From contig NZ_BJXB01000010.1 of assembly GCF_007990775.1 (NCBI RefSeq), forward strand, positions 1-64,000: a stretch of 64,000 nt of DNA, written 5' to 3'. The notes beneath the pieces are model-generated. The model had not been told where the DNA came from and searched no databases. It saw only the letters and a program-made list of their open reading frames with translations. Positions 49,233-57,373 of the stretch are shown one piece after another (position 1 is the first letter of the stretch; each line of letters starts with the position of its first letter). The DNA is from Deinococcus cellulosilyticus NBRC 106333 = KACC 11606 (GTDB lineage: Bacteria; Deinococcota; Deinococci; Deinococcales; Deinococcaceae). The translations under genes were made by a program, and so were the position numbers.

Positions 49233-49979
49233 ATGTCCAGAAACCTGCTCATCACCGGAGGAAGCCGTGGCATTGGAGCCGCAACCGCCCGCCTTGCAGC
49301 CCGTCAGGGGGACACCGTATGCATCACCTACCTGAGAAATGCCGCAGCTGCAGACGCACTGGTGGCTGAAATTCAGGCCACAGGCAGGAAAGCCCACGCT
49401 TTTCAGCTGGATGTGGGTGTGGAAACAGAGGTGGTCCAGCTTTTTGAGCGTCTGGACCAGGAAATCGGACCCATTCATAGGCTGGTCAACAACGCTGGGA
49501 TTCTGGAGCAGCAGATGCGGGTGGACCAGATGGACGCGGTCAGGCTCCAGAGGGTGCTGACCACCAACGTGATTGGGTCTTTTCTCTGTGCCCGTGAAGC
49601 AGTGCGTCGCATGTCCACCCAAGCAGGAGGTCAGGGAGGGGCCATTGTGAACGTCTCCTCAATGGCAGCACGTCTGGGTGCGCCCGGTGAATATGTGGAT
49701 TACGCCGCATCCAAGGCGGCCATTGATGCTTTCACCGTGGGTCTGGCCAGAGAAGTCGCCACTGAGGGCATCCGGGTGAATGCCGTGCGGCCCGGGGTGA
49801 TTTACACCGACATTCACGCCAGTGGGGGAGAACCCGGACGGGTGGATCGGGTGAAAAATGCCGTTCCCATGCAGCGTGGGGGACAGCCGGAGGAAGTTGC
49901 AAGGGCCATCTTGTGGCTGCTCTCGGATGAAGCGTCCTATGTGACGGGCACCTTTCTGGATGTGTCCGGAGGTCGCTGA
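49233..49979 (+). CDS. SDR-family oxidoreductase, FabG-like
   Basis: The 248-residue protein is a complete classical SDR: TGGSRGIG at residues 8-15, NNAG, catalytic serine in VNVSSMAA and YAASK. It starts 26 bp after the LRR gene and is the last gene of the SDR-LRR-SDR operon. Unlike the first SDR of the operon it keeps all catalytic residues. Substrate unknown; glucose dehydrogenase or 3-oxoacyl reductase types are the nearest by eye. Confidence 0.92.
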   Translation: MSRNLLITGGSRGIGAATARLAARQGDTVCITYLRNAAAADALVAEIQATGRKAHAFQLDVGVETEVVQLFERLDQEIGPIHRLVNNAGILEQQMRVDQMDAVRLQRVLTTNVIGSFLCAREAVRRMSTQAGGQGGAIVNVSSMAARLGAPGEYVDYAASKAAIDAFTVGLAREVATEGIRVNAVRPGVIYTDIHASGGEPGRVDRVKNAVPMQRGGQPEEVARAILWLLSDEASYVTGTFLDVSGGR

Positions 49980-49998
49980 AAGAACAGCTGAAAAAGAT

Positions 49999-50280
49999 TC
50001 ACTCCAGGCGGGTGATGTACCCGCTGCGGACGCCCATCTCGATGAATTCCCGGGCGTTGGTTGGGACGGGTTCCTGAAGTCCGTTTTTTTCATTCACGTA
50101 CTCGGTGATGCGCTCCCAGATGGAACGGTCCCCCATCAGTTTGATGGCTGAACGCACCAGAAAGGGAGAGCGCTGCTCGATTTCCTTGCGGGCCTGCCGC
50201 CAGATCTGTTCTTCATTTTCACCCTCGATGGTTTCATTGACGACCACCTGACGGGTCTGGATGTTGACATGGAATTTCAC
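49999..50280 (-). CDS. Hypothetical 93-aa protein
   Basis: The small soluble protein starts at GTG 50280 behind GAGG and begins KFHVNIQTRQVVVNETIEGE. It has a beta-hairpin-like N terminus and a helical, charged middle (EEQIWRQARKEIEQRSPF). The frame is open for 24 more codons without coding character. It ends 20 bp from the SDR gene, convergent. I do not recognise a family. Confidence 0.65.
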   Translation of the reverse strand: MKFHVNIQTRQVVVNETIEGENEEQIWRQARKEIEQRSPFLVRSAIKLMGDRSIWERITEYVNEKNGLQEPVPTNAREFIEMGVRSGYITRLE

Positions 50281-50410
50281 ATGACCTCGCTTCGCTGCCA
50301 GACAGGGCAACGCCTGTACAGGAAGTATACCCACAGCAGGTGAGCGGCACACCAGTGAATAACACTTTCACCGGGCGTCTTCTGCAACAATGCATTTCCA
50401 GAGGAGCCAG

Positions 50411-51073
50411 TCAGCCCAGTTGAACCGTGCGGTGGGCGTATTTTTCCGCTTCGACCTGGCTGCGGGTGGTGAAGATCAGCGTCTGTTCTGGGGTGAGAAC
50501 CTGCTGCAGGTGCAGCCAGAACACTTCCTGTTCCTCCAGGGTCAGGTGTCCGGTGGGGGCATCCAGCACGAGGAGCTCAGGACAGCTGCCCACCACACTG
50601 GCCAGGTGGGTCAATTGCTGCTGCAAAGGGGTCAGCCTTCCGTAAGGGGTGTCTGCGTGGTCCTGTAGTCCTGTCCATTCCAGCACAGTCTCAACAGGCA
50701 GCGTTTGAGGGGCAAAACTTCCAAAGAGCTCCATGAGTTCCCGCACGCTGAGGTTGTCTGCCAGCTTTGCATGTTGCTGAATCCATCCCACCCGGGCACA
50801 GTAGGCCATGTCTGCAGGGATGGCGTCCAGCACACGCACTTTTCCAGAGTGGGCAGTGCGTGTGCCCATCAGAACCTGCAGCAGCACGGTTTTGCCACTG
50901 CCAGAAGGACCCACCACAGCCACACTTTCCCCGGCCAGCACACACAGGTCCAGATTCTGGATGAGGTCCAGACCCTCCACCTCCACACAGAGGGCCTGGG
51001 TTTCCAGCACCGGACGCCGGAAAGGGTCGGCAGGAGGGACGATGGGGAGGTCGGGATGGGTTTCTGGATTCAT
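50411..51073 (-). CDS. Degenerate ABC-type ATPase
   Basis: The 220-residue protein has an ABC fold with a perfect Walker A (GPSGSGKT, about residue 60) but departs elsewhere: the signature is LTPLQQQ in place of LSGGQ, Walker B reads LLVLDAPT so the catalytic glutamate is alanine, and the switch histidine is replaced (FTTRSQ). It can probably bind ATP but not hydrolyse it well. No permease gene is adjacent. ATG 51073 is my choice; the frame extends to 51097. It might be a regulatory or structural ATPase. Confidence 0.8.
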   Translation of the reverse strand: MNPETHPDLPIVPPADPFRRPVLETQALCVEVEGLDLIQNLDLCVLAGESVAVVGPSGSGKTVLLQVLMGTRTAHSGKVRVLDAIPADMAYCARVGWIQQHAKLADNLSVRELMELFGSFAPQTLPVETVLEWTGLQDHADTPYGRLTPLQQQLTHLASVVGSCPELLVLDAPTGHLTLEEQEVFWLHLQQVLTPEQTLIFTTRSQVEAEKYAHRTVQLG

Positions 51074-51126
51074 GGGGTTCACCCGCTTTCGGTGCATTCG
51101 ACTTCAGAGACAGCTTAGTCCCCGGG

Positions 51127-51148
51127 CGGAGACACGGCGGAGACACGG
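51127..51148. promoter_or_regulatory. Tandem 11-bp direct repeat, candidate SARP binding site
   Basis: CGGAGACACGG occurs twice head to tail (51127-51137, 51138-51148), and a third GGAGAC follows at 51152-51157. SARP-type activators bind direct repeats with 11-bp period. The site lies upstream of the secreted-peptide gene and near a 966-aa SARP-like regulator. Confidence 0.4.
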
Positions 51149-51297
51149 ACAGGAGACTCCGGCAGGCCCACACCAAACAGAACAGCCAGAAAAGGTACGC
51201 TGGAAGGGAATTCTCCAGCTGCACACGGTTGTCTCCAGGCTGTCCCCAGGGGCTTTCTATGCTGAAGGCACCTACAGCAGGAACATCGGAGGAAAGC

Positions 51298-51537
51298 ATG
51301 AAACGAGTTTGGATTCTGATTGTCGGCACCACCCTCTCCACCCTGGCCCTCACCGCTCCTTTTGCCCGTCATGCTCAGGTTTTTGCTCCAGTTTCCCAGC
51401 AGATTGCTGAAATCATTCCTCCGATCCTTCCGGTGCCCGGCAAGACCTCCCTTCCCGACCAGACCGCTGAAATCATTCCGCCCATCTTGCCCATCAAGGG
51501 TGTGGGTGGCGGAAACAGCATTGCCATCACGGGTTGA
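51298..51537 (+). CDS. Small secreted protein with a duplicated motif
   Basis: The 79-residue protein has a signal peptide (KRVWILIVGTTLSTLALTAPFARHA in part) and a mature part of about 50 residues that contains AEIIPPILPVPGK and TAEIIPPILPIKG, an internal repeat, and a glycine-rich end. GGAGGAAAG precedes the ATG and a terminator follows. Short repeated, proline-rich exported peptides can be signals, adhesins or bacteriocins. It sits directly beside the large regulator gene, so a peptide-sensing link is conceivable but unproven. Confidence 0.65.
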   Translation: MKRVWILIVGTTLSTLALTAPFARHAQVFAPVSQQIAEIIPPILPVPGKTSLPDQTAEIIPPILPIKGVGGGNSIAITG

Positions 51538-51556
51538 ACTGCAAATCCACAATCAG

Positions 51557-51590
51557 AAACGGCCTGGAGTGTGTGTTCCCAGGCCGTTTT
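51557..51590. terminator. Terminator between the secreted-peptide and regulator genes
   Basis: AACGGCCTGG (51558-51567) pairs with CCAGGCCGTT (51579-51588), followed by TT; the complementary side has AA, so it may work for both convergent genes. Confidence 0.8.
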
Positions 51591-51605
51591 GTGTTGAAAG
51601 AAAGG

Positions 51606-54506
51606 TCAGGTTTCGAGCCAGCGTTTCTTGATCGCACGCAGCTTCTGCAGGTACAGCATGCGGGTGGATTCGCTGTCCAGGTCTTCGAGCAGGTCATTGA
51701 GTTGCTCCAGCAGTTCTTCCTGCAGCCCGAGGTGCTCAAGCACCTCCAGACCCAGGTCGAGTTTCAGGGTGGGATGCGTTTCGAGCTGCATGCGCTTCTG
51801 GTAGGCCAGCAGCAGGGTGTCCTGGATGCGCAGGCGCAGGCGTTCAATCCAGCTGGACTCAAAACCCGGCATGAATTCCTGACGGTAGACGGTGGTCACT
51901 TTCTCCAGCGCAGCACTGTCGAGGGTGCGCACCTGGGCTTCGAGTTCCAGATGATCCACCCTGAAATTGAGTTGCTCCGCCACGGTGTACATGCCGTTTT
52001 CGAAGACCACCGGATTGATTTCGATGCCTGTCTCCTCGAAGATGCTGCTGCGCAGCCTGCGCACGGCCACCTTGAAGTAGTCGATGTGCTTGCTGCTGTT
52101 CTCGCCATCGTGCAGGTCATTGATGATGCGGTCGCGGGTGGAGGGGCCGTGCAGCAGCAGCCACACCAGCACCTCGCAGGACTTCTTGTGTTTGATGGTG
52201 AAGGTGTGGTTCTGGTAGCGGAATTTCACCATGCCGAAGAGGGTGGCCTGGATGGACAGCCCTGGTACAGCTTCTTCACTGAGGCGGGGTGGGCTGACTG
52301 CTGCTCTTGCAGGGAGTGCCTGCAGGTCCTGCATCAGGGACAGGTCCTGTTGCAAACAGGGGAGGGAGCGTCCCTGTGAGAGTTCAAGAACCAGACGTTC
52401 CTCCACAGCAGTGTCTTCTCCCTGCCTTTTCTTCAGGGCACCGAGCAGCACGTTCAGGCGGATGCGGCGGTAGGTGCCCACACTGGCATGCTGGATGCTC
52501 TGGAGTTGCCTGCGGGCTTCCAGGAAATCCTTGCGGTGCAGGGACAGCAGGGCTTCATAAAAGACGTAGATGTTGCGGTACAGGTCGTCGGGGACACTGC
52601 GGCTTTGTACCTCTGCCAGCAGGACATCAAAGGGGGTTTTGCCCTTCAGGTGCACTTCGAGCATCTTGTACCGGATGCGCTGGTCATGCATGCTGCCCCC
52701 GGTCTTCTGGGATGCGGCCAGGGCTTTGGAGTAGGCTTCGAGGGCCTCACTGTAAGAGCCCATCAGAGAGAACAGGTCACCGTACCCTTCCAGAATCAGG
52801 GTGAGGAAGCTGTCCTCAATGCCCTCACAGGCGAGGTAAGCCCGGTCCAGGTATGCTTTGCTGCGGTCGTACTGCCCCAGGTTGGCGTACAGTTCCGCCA
52901 CCTGAATCAGCACGTACACCGAGGAGCGTTTCCCACCCACAGCCTCGTAGGCGCGGATGGCCTCCAGATAGCCCTCTTCAATCTGCTCGAACTTTTCCTG
53001 TTTCTGCTCACGGGTGTAGGCGAGCATGAAGCGCACGTGGGCCTGTTCGGTGGGGTCTTCTGCGCTGAGCCTGAGGGCCTCCTGGAACACCTCCAGGGCC
53101 GGATCATACTGACCGAGGTGCACAAGTTCCCAGCCTTTGAGCCGCAAGAGGGGAATGGTGGTTTCAGGGTCTTCAGAGCATTTCAGGGCCTGGTTGCACA
53201 GTTGCAAAGTTTCCTGGGCGGCTCCTCTGCGGTTGGCCAGAAAAGCCCTGAGCATCAACACCCTGGCCTGGAGGTCTGCGCCATGCAGGGTCTGCAGCAT
53301 CTGCTCGGCTTTTGCGAGCTCTCCGGTTTCAATCCACGCCTGGGAGAGCAGGTATTTCAGGTCGCTGGACAGCTCGGAGGGATGAAAGAGTTCCAGGATG
53401 TGCCGGATCAGGCTGTATTCGTAACGCCCCAGCAGGTTTTTCACCACCCTGCCCGTGACCTGCAGGGCGGCAGCGGTGTCCTTGATGGCCTGGTGGTGCA
53501 GAATCGCTTCCAGAAAGCGGTGTTCCGATTCGGCGACCCGTGCTGCCGAGCGGTGGAGTTCAGTGAAACGGGAGGCCTTGCGTTTCAGTTGTTTTTGCAG
53601 CACCTGCAAAAGAATGCTGTGGGGTCGGTACTGGTTCCTGCCAAGGGGCAAAATGGGCAGGCCTGCCTGTTTCAACTGGCGTTCCCAGTCCAGGGGGCAG
53701 GGAATGTGGTGCAGCTCAAAACGGGCTTCTGACCAGGTGTCCAGCACACTGGCTTCCTGCAGCCAGTGCAGGGTTTCGGGTTCCAGGTTCTGCAGGGTGT
53801 CTTCCAGCAGGTCTTCTGGCGTGATGAAGTTTCCTGCCCCTGCAGCCACCAGAGAAATGCATACAGGCCACCCTTCATACTGCTGGTGGATGGATTCGGC
53901 CTGTTTGGGGGGGAGGTGCAGCAGTTGCTGGCTCTCCTGCACGCTGAAAGCCAGTTCTTCGGTTCCCACGATCACCGCCTGCCTGCGGACCATCAACTGG
54001 CTGAGCCTGAGGGGTTGCGCATCAAAGGCAGAAACGACCACCTGATGCCCTTCAGAGAGGGCACCGACAAAAGCATTCAGCCAGCGCACCGCGTCCGGTC
54101 CGAGGTGTTCTCCCTGATCAAAAAAGAGTTTCAGGTTCACCTCTAAAAGGTCCAGGTCCCGCACCAGGGCCACAGCGGCGCGCTCCGGGTTCCAGGTGTG
54201 CTGCAACACCTCCAGCGAATGCCGGAAGGTGAGGTGAGGAAAGCGGGATTTCAGGGCGCGGGTGCAGGTGGTGTGCAACTGCACCGGCTCGGATTCGTTG
54301 GGGGTGAGGGTGATCCACACGCTTGCTTCGGGATGCATGCGGGCCATCTGGGCCAGCAAAGTGGTCTTGCCGTACCCCGACGGGGCCACCACCGCGATGA
54401 TGCGGGCGTCCTGCTGGGCATTCAGTTGTTCAAGCACATGGGTGCGGGTCAGTTCATTTTTCAGGGGCAGAGGTATGAAACCATTGAGTAAGGAAACTGC
54501 GGTCAT
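51606..54506 (-). CDS. Large MalT/SARP-like regulator with ATPase, TPR and BTAD domains
   Basis: The 966-residue cytosolic protein has an N-terminal STAND-type ATPase (Walker A APSGYGKTTLL, about residues 42-52), a middle region of TPR-like helices (about 330-660) and a C-terminal winged helix plus BTAD domain (about 715-966). This is the plan of MalT-like signal-transduction ATPases fused to a SARP-type output. I start it at ATG 54506, seven bases after GAGGAG; 42 further open codons look non-coding. It lies beside a lipid/peptide biosynthetic cluster and is a good candidate for its activator. Confidence 0.88.
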   Translation of the reverse strand: MTAVSLLNGFIPLPLKNELTRTHVLEQLNAQQDARIIAVVAPSGYGKTTLLAQMARMHPEASVWITLTPNESEPVQLHTTCTRALKSRFPHLTFRHSLEVLQHTWNPERAAVALVRDLDLLEVNLKLFFDQGEHLGPDAVRWLNAFVGALSEGHQVVVSAFDAQPLRLSQLMVRRQAVIVGTEELAFSVQESQQLLHLPPKQAESIHQQYEGWPVCISLVAAGAGNFITPEDLLEDTLQNLEPETLHWLQEASVLDTWSEARFELHHIPCPLDWERQLKQAGLPILPLGRNQYRPHSILLQVLQKQLKRKASRFTELHRSAARVAESEHRFLEAILHHQAIKDTAAALQVTGRVVKNLLGRYEYSLIRHILELFHPSELSSDLKYLLSQAWIETGELAKAEQMLQTLHGADLQARVLMLRAFLANRRGAAQETLQLCNQALKCSEDPETTIPLLRLKGWELVHLGQYDPALEVFQEALRLSAEDPTEQAHVRFMLAYTREQKQEKFEQIEEGYLEAIRAYEAVGGKRSSVYVLIQVAELYANLGQYDRSKAYLDRAYLACEGIEDSFLTLILEGYGDLFSLMGSYSEALEAYSKALAASQKTGGSMHDQRIRYKMLEVHLKGKTPFDVLLAEVQSRSVPDDLYRNIYVFYEALLSLHRKDFLEARRQLQSIQHASVGTYRRIRLNVLLGALKKRQGEDTAVEERLVLELSQGRSLPCLQQDLSLMQDLQALPARAAVSPPRLSEEAVPGLSIQATLFGMVKFRYQNHTFTIKHKKSCEVLVWLLLHGPSTRDRIINDLHDGENSSKHIDYFKVAVRRLRSSIFEETGIEINPVVFENGMYTVAEQLNFRVDHLELEAQVRTLDSAALEKVTTVYRQEFMPGFESSWIERLRLRIQDTLLLAYQKRMQLETHPTLKLDLGLEVLEHLGLQEELLEQLNDLLEDLDSESTRMLYLQKLRAIKKRWLET

Positions 54507-55104
54507 GGTGGGCTCCTCTGGGACCTTGCAGGTACAAAAACGAAACCCAGCCTGAAAGGGCCTGAAAGCCCATCCAGCCTTGGGGGTGGACGCAGGGGCA
54601 AGTGTCCTGTCCAGGGGGATGAATCGATACACATCTTACCCTCAAACCCCGAGCTCCGGGTAAGGGAGATACCGGATGCCTGAACACGGTAGAGCCCTTC
54701 TATCAGGTGTTTTCGAAATCTGATCTTGAAGTTGTCCAGGTGCATGATGTTTTGGGACACAATCTGGTTCCATCGTTGCAGGGAAAGGCCTTCTGCTCCC
54801 TGGAAACGGACCTGGGGTCAGGTTTGATGCCCACTCCAATCCGACCTCAGTGAAAAAGCAGGATGAGGCCTGAAAGCCTCATGAAAAGCCAGTCATCCGG
54901 ACAGACCCGCAAGAAAAATGGCCCATGAAAATCAGGGTGATGCATGACCTGCCCCCCCGCCCAGCAGAAAAGACATGCAGGTGCAAGGTGCCATCACTTC
55001 TCATACCTGAGGTCAAAAGGGGTTGATTGCGAGATTTTCCGGTTCGGGACCTGTATGGATCAGTCGACTTGAAATACACCTGTCAGATTTCTACACTGAA
55101 TGGA
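54507..55104. other. 600-bp gap without a recognisable gene
   Basis: Both strands were read. A hairpin ATGAGGC/GCCTCAT lies at 54863-54882, with a T-rich stretch on its leftward side. The right end carries the promoter of the gene at 55105. Leftward frames overlapping the regulator 5' end lack ribosome-binding sites. Confidence 0.45.
55069..55097 (+). promoter_or_regulatory. Promoter giving a leaderless membrane-protein mRNA
   Basis: TTGAAA (55069-55074), 17 bp, TACACT (55092-55097), with ATG 55105 seven bases further on. Confidence 0.65.
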
Positions 55105-55725
55105 ATGCAAATGAATGCCCTGAAACTTGCTTTTGCTGTGCCTTTTGTTCCAAAGTTGATCCATCAAATTGTTCAACTGAAAAGAGAAGATGTGTTCATT
55201 TTGTTCCTCGCAGTTTTCAGCATTGATGGGGCCAGGGCTTGTTTCGATGCTTTTCACTTGGACATGTGGCACTCCAATCTCATTTTCAGCGCCGTGAAGA
55301 AGGGCATGACGGCGGAACTGGTGGACATAGGGCTGACCACACTGCTTTTTTCCCTGTGGACCAGGCTTTTCAGGATGGGCCTGGATTTCTCGCAGGTGCT
55401 CAGGGGGGTGCTGTGCAGACAGGTTTTCCTGGGTTCTGTCACTGCAGCCATCACCATCGTCAATCAGGTGGCCACAGAAGGCTGGGTGCGTCAAGCACTC
55501 CCCATCCACGTTGCCCTGATGCAACTGGCAGGAGGTCAGCCGTTTAAATGGACCCAGGGGTATGTGCAGGTCCATCTGGCCCTGGTCATCTTGTGCATGG
55601 TCTCCCTGATCTTTCAACTGGCCCAGCTTTCTCGAAGACCCCTCTGGTACGCAGCGCTGGTGGTTTTGCTCTTTGGATTCCTGTGGACCTTGCCAGGTGG
55701 TTTGAGCAGGGCAGGTCTGTGGTGA
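55105..55725 (+). CDS. Multi-pass membrane protein of unknown function
   Basis: The 206-residue protein has about five hydrophobic segments (for example VFILFLAVFSID, LGSVTAAITIVNQV, LALVILCMVSLIFQL, WYAALVVLLFGFLWTLPGG), spaced as in small integral membrane proteins of the Yip1 type, though I am not certain of the family. The promoter implies a leaderless start at ATG 55105; the frame is open for 26 more codons. It lies between the large regulator and the phosphopantetheinyl transferase, so a role in export for the cluster is possible. Confidence 0.7.
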   Translation: MQMNALKLAFAVPFVPKLIHQIVQLKREDVFILFLAVFSIDGARACFDAFHLDMWHSNLIFSAVKKGMTAELVDIGLTTLLFSLWTRLFRMGLDFSQVLRGVLCRQVFLGSVTAAITIVNQVATEGWVRQALPIHVALMQLAGGQPFKWTQGYVQVHLALVILCMVSLIFQLAQLSRRPLWYAALVVLLFGFLWTLPGGLSRAGLW

Positions 55726-55944
55726 CCGGGGTGCTGGTGATTGTCGGGAACTTTGAAGAAGACACCTTTCGTAAAGGTCAGGGTCTGTCCCCATCCGCGA
55801 TGCAACCTGCAGTTGACCCAACAAAAACACATTCTCAAGCCATTGAATCAGGAGCAGGAGAGAACTGGGGCTTGAGGTGCCACCTGAGGGGTGCGGGTTC
55901 CTCCTGATGCTGATTTTGCGCGCCAGAAAATAGAATGGCCTGCG
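55726..55944. other. Intergenic region
   Basis: No gene seen. TAGAAT at 55931-55936, eight bases before ATG 55945, is a likely -10 element for the next gene. Confidence 0.4.
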
Positions 55945-56637
55945 ATGCATGGTGGCGAAGTTCAGCAGGGCAGGCTTCAGGTCCCCAGTCTGGGTGAACA
56001 GGACCTTCACCTGTGGCGGGCCAGTCTCCTGCTGCCAGAAGATGCTCTGGGCACCCTGCAGTCCTGGCTCACTCCAGAAGAACAGTCACGCGGGGCACGG
56101 TACGCCACATCCCTGCTGAGAAAGCGCTTTGTTGCTGCACGGGGGCAATTGCGCTGGATGCTCGGGAGGTACCTCGGGTGCCCTCCAGAGTCTATCCATC
56201 TTTTGACCCTGCCAGGAGGAAAGCCTGTACTGCAGGACCATCCCCATTTGCACTTCAATGTCAGCCACTCGGCAGATGAGCTGCTGATCGGGGTTGCCCG
56301 TTCTCCCATCGGGGTGGACATAGAGCACATCAACAGGCATTTCAACCCCCGTGAAGTGCTGCAGTTTTTCAGTGCAGCAGAGCAAAAGCACATTCTGACC
56401 GGGCCACTGGAGCACTTTTACTGGTGCTGGACCCGCAAGGAAGCCTGCCTGAAAGCCAGTGGGCAGGGCATCACCGTGTCCCTGCAGGACATGGACACGC
56501 TGCAGGCCACCTTGCAGGGCTGGATGCTGCGGACCTTCATCACAGGTGAGGTGGTGTATTCGGTGGCCGTGCAACAGGCACTCCAGGTCAGCCTGTTTCA
56601 GTTGACATCCGACCTGCGCTTTTCTCCTTTCAAGTGA
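55945..56637 (+). CDS. Sfp-type 4'-phosphopantetheinyl transferase
   Basis: The 230-residue enzyme transfers phosphopantetheine from CoA to carrier proteins. Motifs are present in order: FNVSHSADELLIGV, GVDIEHI and FYWCWTRKEACLKASGQG, the Sfp hallmark that distinguishes it from AcpS. The likely substrate here is the ACP encoded at 60941. ATG 55945 is preceded by a -10-like TAGAAT; GTG 55891 would add 18 residues. It converges on the type II thioesterase gene with an 8-bp overlap of 3' ends. Confidence 0.92.
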   Translation: MHGGEVQQGRLQVPSLGEQDLHLWRASLLLPEDALGTLQSWLTPEEQSRGARYATSLLRKRFVAARGQLRWMLGRYLGCPPESIHLLTLPGGKPVLQDHPHLHFNVSHSADELLIGVARSPIGVDIEHINRHFNPREVLQFFSAAEQKHILTGPLEHFYWCWTRKEACLKASGQGITVSLQDMDTLQATLQGWMLRTFITGEVVYSVAVQQALQVSLFQLTSDLRFSPFK

Positions 56638-57373
56638 AATCGGGAAGCATGCTGTGAATCAGGGCAGGAAGGTCTTCAAAGATGCTGCGGTTGAAGAAGT
56701 GGTCACCGGGAAAGGCCAGGGAGCGGAATTCCTTGCGGGTGTAAGGGCCCCAGTGGATCAGCTCATCAGGCACAGCGTGGGGGTCCTGGTGTCCTGCCAG
56801 AGCGACCAGGGGAATGTCCAGGGGGCGCAGGTCACAGCGGTAGGTTTCGGCAAGTTTGAGGTCGGCCCGCAGGGTGCGCAGCAGCATGGGGCGCAGTTCC
56901 GGGTGGTGAAACACCTCTGAGGGGGTTCCGCTCAGGTCCAGAATGCGTTCCACGAGTTCCTGATCAGGCAGGAGGTGCCAGTCTGGCCGGCGTGGACGGT
57001 GCGGGGCTTTGCTGCCAGACACCACCAGCAAGACAGGCTTGTGTGCGCCCTGCAGCTGGCAGGCCAGTTCATACGCCATCCAGGCCCCCATGCTGTGACC
57101 GTAAAGGACCAGGGGGCCCTCGAGGCAGGAGGTGATTTCCCGGACCAGGTGCGGGATAACGGCCTGCATGTCCTCTGCCGGGTTCTCCCGCAGCCGGTTT
57201 TCCCGCCCGGGCAACTGAACGGCCTGCCACTGGATGTGTTCGGTGACAGGCAGGGAACGGTAGCAGGATGCGCCTCCCCCGGCATGGGGGAAGCACAGGA
57301 CCTGCAGATGGGTCTGCTTTGAGGGCCGGTGAACCGGGGTCCGCCAGCGGGAAGCTTGCAGGACAGGTTTCAT
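56630..57373 (-). CDS. Type II thioesterase
   Basis: The 247-residue alpha/beta hydrolase has the GHSMG nucleophile elbow (S94) and the N-terminal LCFPHAGGGAS loop typical of stand-alone thioesterases that clear stalled acyl chains from NRPS/PKS or carrier proteins. It is the last gene of the leftward operon, overlapping the FAAL gene by four bases (ATGA). Such enzymes almost always accompany assembly-line synthesis, which supports the presence of NRPS or PKS genes beyond the window. Confidence 0.93.
   Translation of the reverse strand: MKPVLQASRWRTPVHRPSKQTHLQVLCFPHAGGGASCYRSLPVTEHIQWQAVQLPGRENRLRENPAEDMQAVIPHLVREITSCLEGPLVLYGHSMGAWMAYELACQLQGAHKPVLLVVSGSKAPHRPRRPDWHLLPDQELVERILDLSGTPSEVFHHPELRPMLLRTLRADLKLAETYRCDLRPLDIPLVALAGHQDPHAVPDELIHWGPYTRKEFRSLAFPGDHFFNRSIFEDLPALIHSMLPDFT

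Noticed and set aside
54503..54760. Leftward 85-codon frame upstream of the large regulator
   Set aside because: It overlaps the regulator's own ribosome-binding site and shows no motif; it is probably 5' untranslated sequence.
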